Of a stretch of 16,159 nt of DNA, positions 15,201-16,159 are shown piece after piece. The position numbers and the translations under genes were made by a program. The notes under the pieces were generated by a model, which worked only from the letters and a program-made list of their open reading frames with translations, ran no database searches and had not been told where the DNA came from. How positions within the stretch are numbered: the stretch's first letter is position 1; every line of letters starts with the position of its first letter. Where the stretch lies: the NCBI GenBank assembly GCA_002422955.1, contig DITY01000316.1, forward strand, positions 2,012 through 18,170, given 5' to 3'. The DNA comes from Planctomycetaceae bacterium UBA6172. GTDB taxonomy: Bacteria; Planctomycetota; Planctomycetia; Pirellulales; Pirellulaceae.

Positions 15201-16159
15201 ACGGCGAAGGCGGACGCTGACGCGAGCGATCCCGCGGCGGAGTTGCTCGCGGCGCTGGCCCCATTGGCCGACCACTCCGATGCCCGCGTGGTCTTGGCCG
15301 TGGCCTTGGCAATGGGTAATAGCGACGCAGCGGCCGCGGGTCAGATCTTGGCGCGGATCGCCTCACGCGACATTGTGGACTCGTGGACGCGCACCGCGAT
15401 TCTCAGTTCCGCGGCTCCCCACGCCGACGCCGTGCTCGCCGCGCTGCTCGAACGAGTTCGGCAGCGTCCTGGTGAGCTCCCCGAAGCGACCCTCGCGCTG
15501 ATTTCGGGATTGCTCGATACGGCGGTCAAGGGTGGCCAGGACGTCGTGGCGAAGCTACGGGCCCCGATCGCCGAGGCTTCGGGAGACGCGGCGTCCGTTG
15601 ACGTGCGGCTCAGCCTGGCGGTGAGTGTCGCTGGCAGCATCGAGAAGATCGGTGCCGAGTCGGCCGAGGCCCGCGATTTGATCGCGCCGATTTACCGAGA
15701 ATCGCTCGGCATCTCGATCGACGATTCCCAACCGGAATACCGCCGGCTCAAAGCGTTGGAATTGTTCGGCCGCGGGCTCGGTCAGGTCGAGGCCGAACAG
15801 GCCGCGTTGACCGAATTGCTGGCCCCGCAGGTGCCCGTAGCGATCCAGCGCCGCGCGATCGCGGTGTTAGCGAACCTTGACCGTGACGGCTTTGTCGATT
15901 TCGTCGTCCGGCGTTGGCCGGCGATGACGGCGTCGGTCCGCAACGACTGCGTCAACCGCATGTTGTCGCGGCAAGCTTGGATCGGGGAATGGTTGGCGGT
16001 GCTCGAAGCGGGCACGGTCGGTGTCAACGAACTCTCCGCCGCCGCCCGCCAACAATTGCTGCACTCCGGTTCACGATCGATGATGGTTCGCGCCCAGCGG
16101 CTGATCGAATCCCCGACGGGTTCGCTCGCTAAGCAAGAATTGGTGCAAGCTTACCTGAC
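12261..16159 (+). CDS. Secreted fusion: neutral ceramidase-like domain + PVC-type membrane-bound dehydrogenase propeller + HEAT repeats (3' end outside window)
   Basis: I translated one uninterrupted frame from 12261 to the edge (1299 codons plus 2 bases). Residues 1-36 are a signal peptide (AAILLALPTRLLAQA). Residues about 45-470 match the neutral/alkaline ceramidase N-terminal domain: LAKVDITPREPVRLSGYGN, THSHCAP (142-148), NYACHCTTLGGDH (His255), GCGADANP (292-299), FLGGEVVVDYAQRL (Glu407) and AGDVLGYIASERM (Tyr437). The His, Glu and Tyr positions fit the known zinc site, but the nucleophile Ser of the ceramidase GDVSP motif appears to be Asn298. From about residue 500 (YRIELVAAEPLVQDPINIAF, GRLWVVEMGDYP) to 868 (GRIYRIVPRDG) is the PVC-type dehydrogenase propeller (TIGR02604/DUF7133). 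HEAT-like helices follow. Family members often end in a CxxCH haem domain, which would lie beyond the window. No good ribosome binding site precedes the start; ATGs at 12264 and 12270 are alternatives. Confidence 0.87.
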   Translation, partial: MMSMISLELFSGFRRHATFWACAAILLALPTRLLAQAAAPGEAVWLAGLAKVDITPREPVRLSGYGNRNMPSEGVDSPLSVRCLAFRKATDEVPQGRAVGESVQVLLSVDTVGLSGALTREMSQRLLEKYGVRRERLVLASTHSHCAPDLVSGLANIFSTPLSDLEREAGIRYRERVVEAVVEAVGIALADLRPARLAHGSGEVKFAVNRRVLKDGRWSGFGVQPDGIVDHSLPILRVTEPGGKLRGVVYNYACHCTTLGGDHNRVNGDWSGFASESLETKYPGVVALSTIGCGADANPEPRGTLENAVTHAKVMAAEVERVLSQPLREIVADVDAKVDHAALSFELPTIEEVRQKIEGGKTPQIRRHAAYLDSIYREEGRLPATYPVPIQAWRFGDQLTMIFLGGEVVVDYAQRLKRELADDSLWVTAYAGDVLGYIASERMRKEGGYEFDASTVYYNLPGPWAAGTEDNLISQVMTLLQGDKPQSPVAPEDALGTMRMSSDQYRIELVAAEPLVQDPINIAFGADGRLWVVEMGDYPRGERGGRIKFLEDTTGDGKYDRATVFLDQLAFPTGVMPWRDGVLLTVAPDILFARDTDGDGRADQVEPIYTGFKLANPQHRISGFTYGLDHSLHCAAGDNQGEIKSVKTGQVINASGRDIQIWPDAGGLAATSGRTQFMRSRDDWGQWFGNDNSRPMYHYPVDAAYLKRNPAVSYDNGQQQLFDPPVAPPVFPATSAAVRYNDLYAANRFTSACSSSVSRSPHFDVDGLKAAFICEPVHNLVHRALLIPEGASYRAGRSASEQDREFLASTDPWFRPVRSDIGPDGGLWVVDMYRQTIEHPEWIPQAWQTQLDLYAGGNAGRIYRIVPRDGAAPLPGRIDQLSSEALVELLRSPIGPLRDIAARLLVERSSSEDVTGGQSGWMARLGELADQQESAFGHVQALSLLEVLGKLETPRIVSALKADDPGVLLVAVRLAESRLATAKADADASDPAAELLAALAPLADHSDARVVLAVALAMGNSDAAAAGQILARIASRDIVDSWTRTAILSSAAPHADAVLAALLERVRQRPGELPEATLALISGLLDTAVKGGQDVVAKLRAPIAEASGDAASVDVRLSLAVSVAGSIEKIGAESAEARDLIAPIYRESLGISIDDSQPEYRRLKALELFGRGLGQVEAEQAALTELLAPQVPVAIQRRAIAVLANLDRDGFVDFVVRRWPAMTASVRNDCVNRMLSRQAWIGEWLAVLEAGTVGVNELSAAARQQLLHSGSRSMMVRAQRLIESPTGSLAKQELVQAYL

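Overview
The window looks like chromosomal DNA from a planctomycete, probably a Rhodopirellula/Pirellulaceae-type marine bacterium. The evidence is two DUF1559 pilin-like proteins each paired with a small carbohydrate-fold lipoprotein, a very large secreted protein with a PVC-type 'membrane-bound dehydrogenase' propeller, a choice-of-anchor I propeller protein, an IS200-like (RAYT-type) transposase, and high-GC coding sequence with long intergenic gaps. This assignment rests on family knowledge, not on a marker gene.

Layout. Positions 1-2736 are a minus-strand surface/secretion module: a lipoprotein (2290-2736), then a DUF1559 protein (1082-2062), then a secreted choice-of-anchor I propeller cut by the left edge (1-1019). 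Positions 3095-5210 are a mobile, repeat-rich island. It holds a RAYT-like HUH transposase (3183-4349) with a 25-bp repeat core upstream in inverted orientation and three direct-orientation copies downstream, followed by 26-bp tandem repeats and a pair of mirror-image 19-nt hairpins. Positions 5571-7105 are a plus-strand DUF1559 gene overlapping a lipoprotein gene, a second version of the module on the left and inverted relative to it. Positions 7203-9549 encode two multi-pass membrane proteins, one with intramembrane histidines and one with a C-terminal TPR-like domain. The gap at 9550-9889 carries a second, roughly 91% identical copy of the 150-bp repeat from the island.

Positions 9890-11852 are a tightly coupled pair: an SPFH/band-7 protein without an N-terminal anchor, and a divergent NAD-kinase-fold protein whose Shine-Dalgarno lies inside the last codons of the first gene. 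After a 408-bp gap, one reading frame runs from 12261 through the right edge (at least 1299 residues). It fuses a signal peptide, a neutral-ceramidase-like metallohydrolase domain, a PVC-type dehydrogenase propeller and HEAT-like helical repeats.

The most interesting points are the RAYT with its own scattered repeats (a REP-type system in a planctomycete), the SPFH/NAD-kinase-like pair with an altered GGDG motif, and the ceramidase-dehydrogenase fusion in which the usual catalytic serine position appears to be asparagine. No rRNA, tRNA or CRISPR array was seen.
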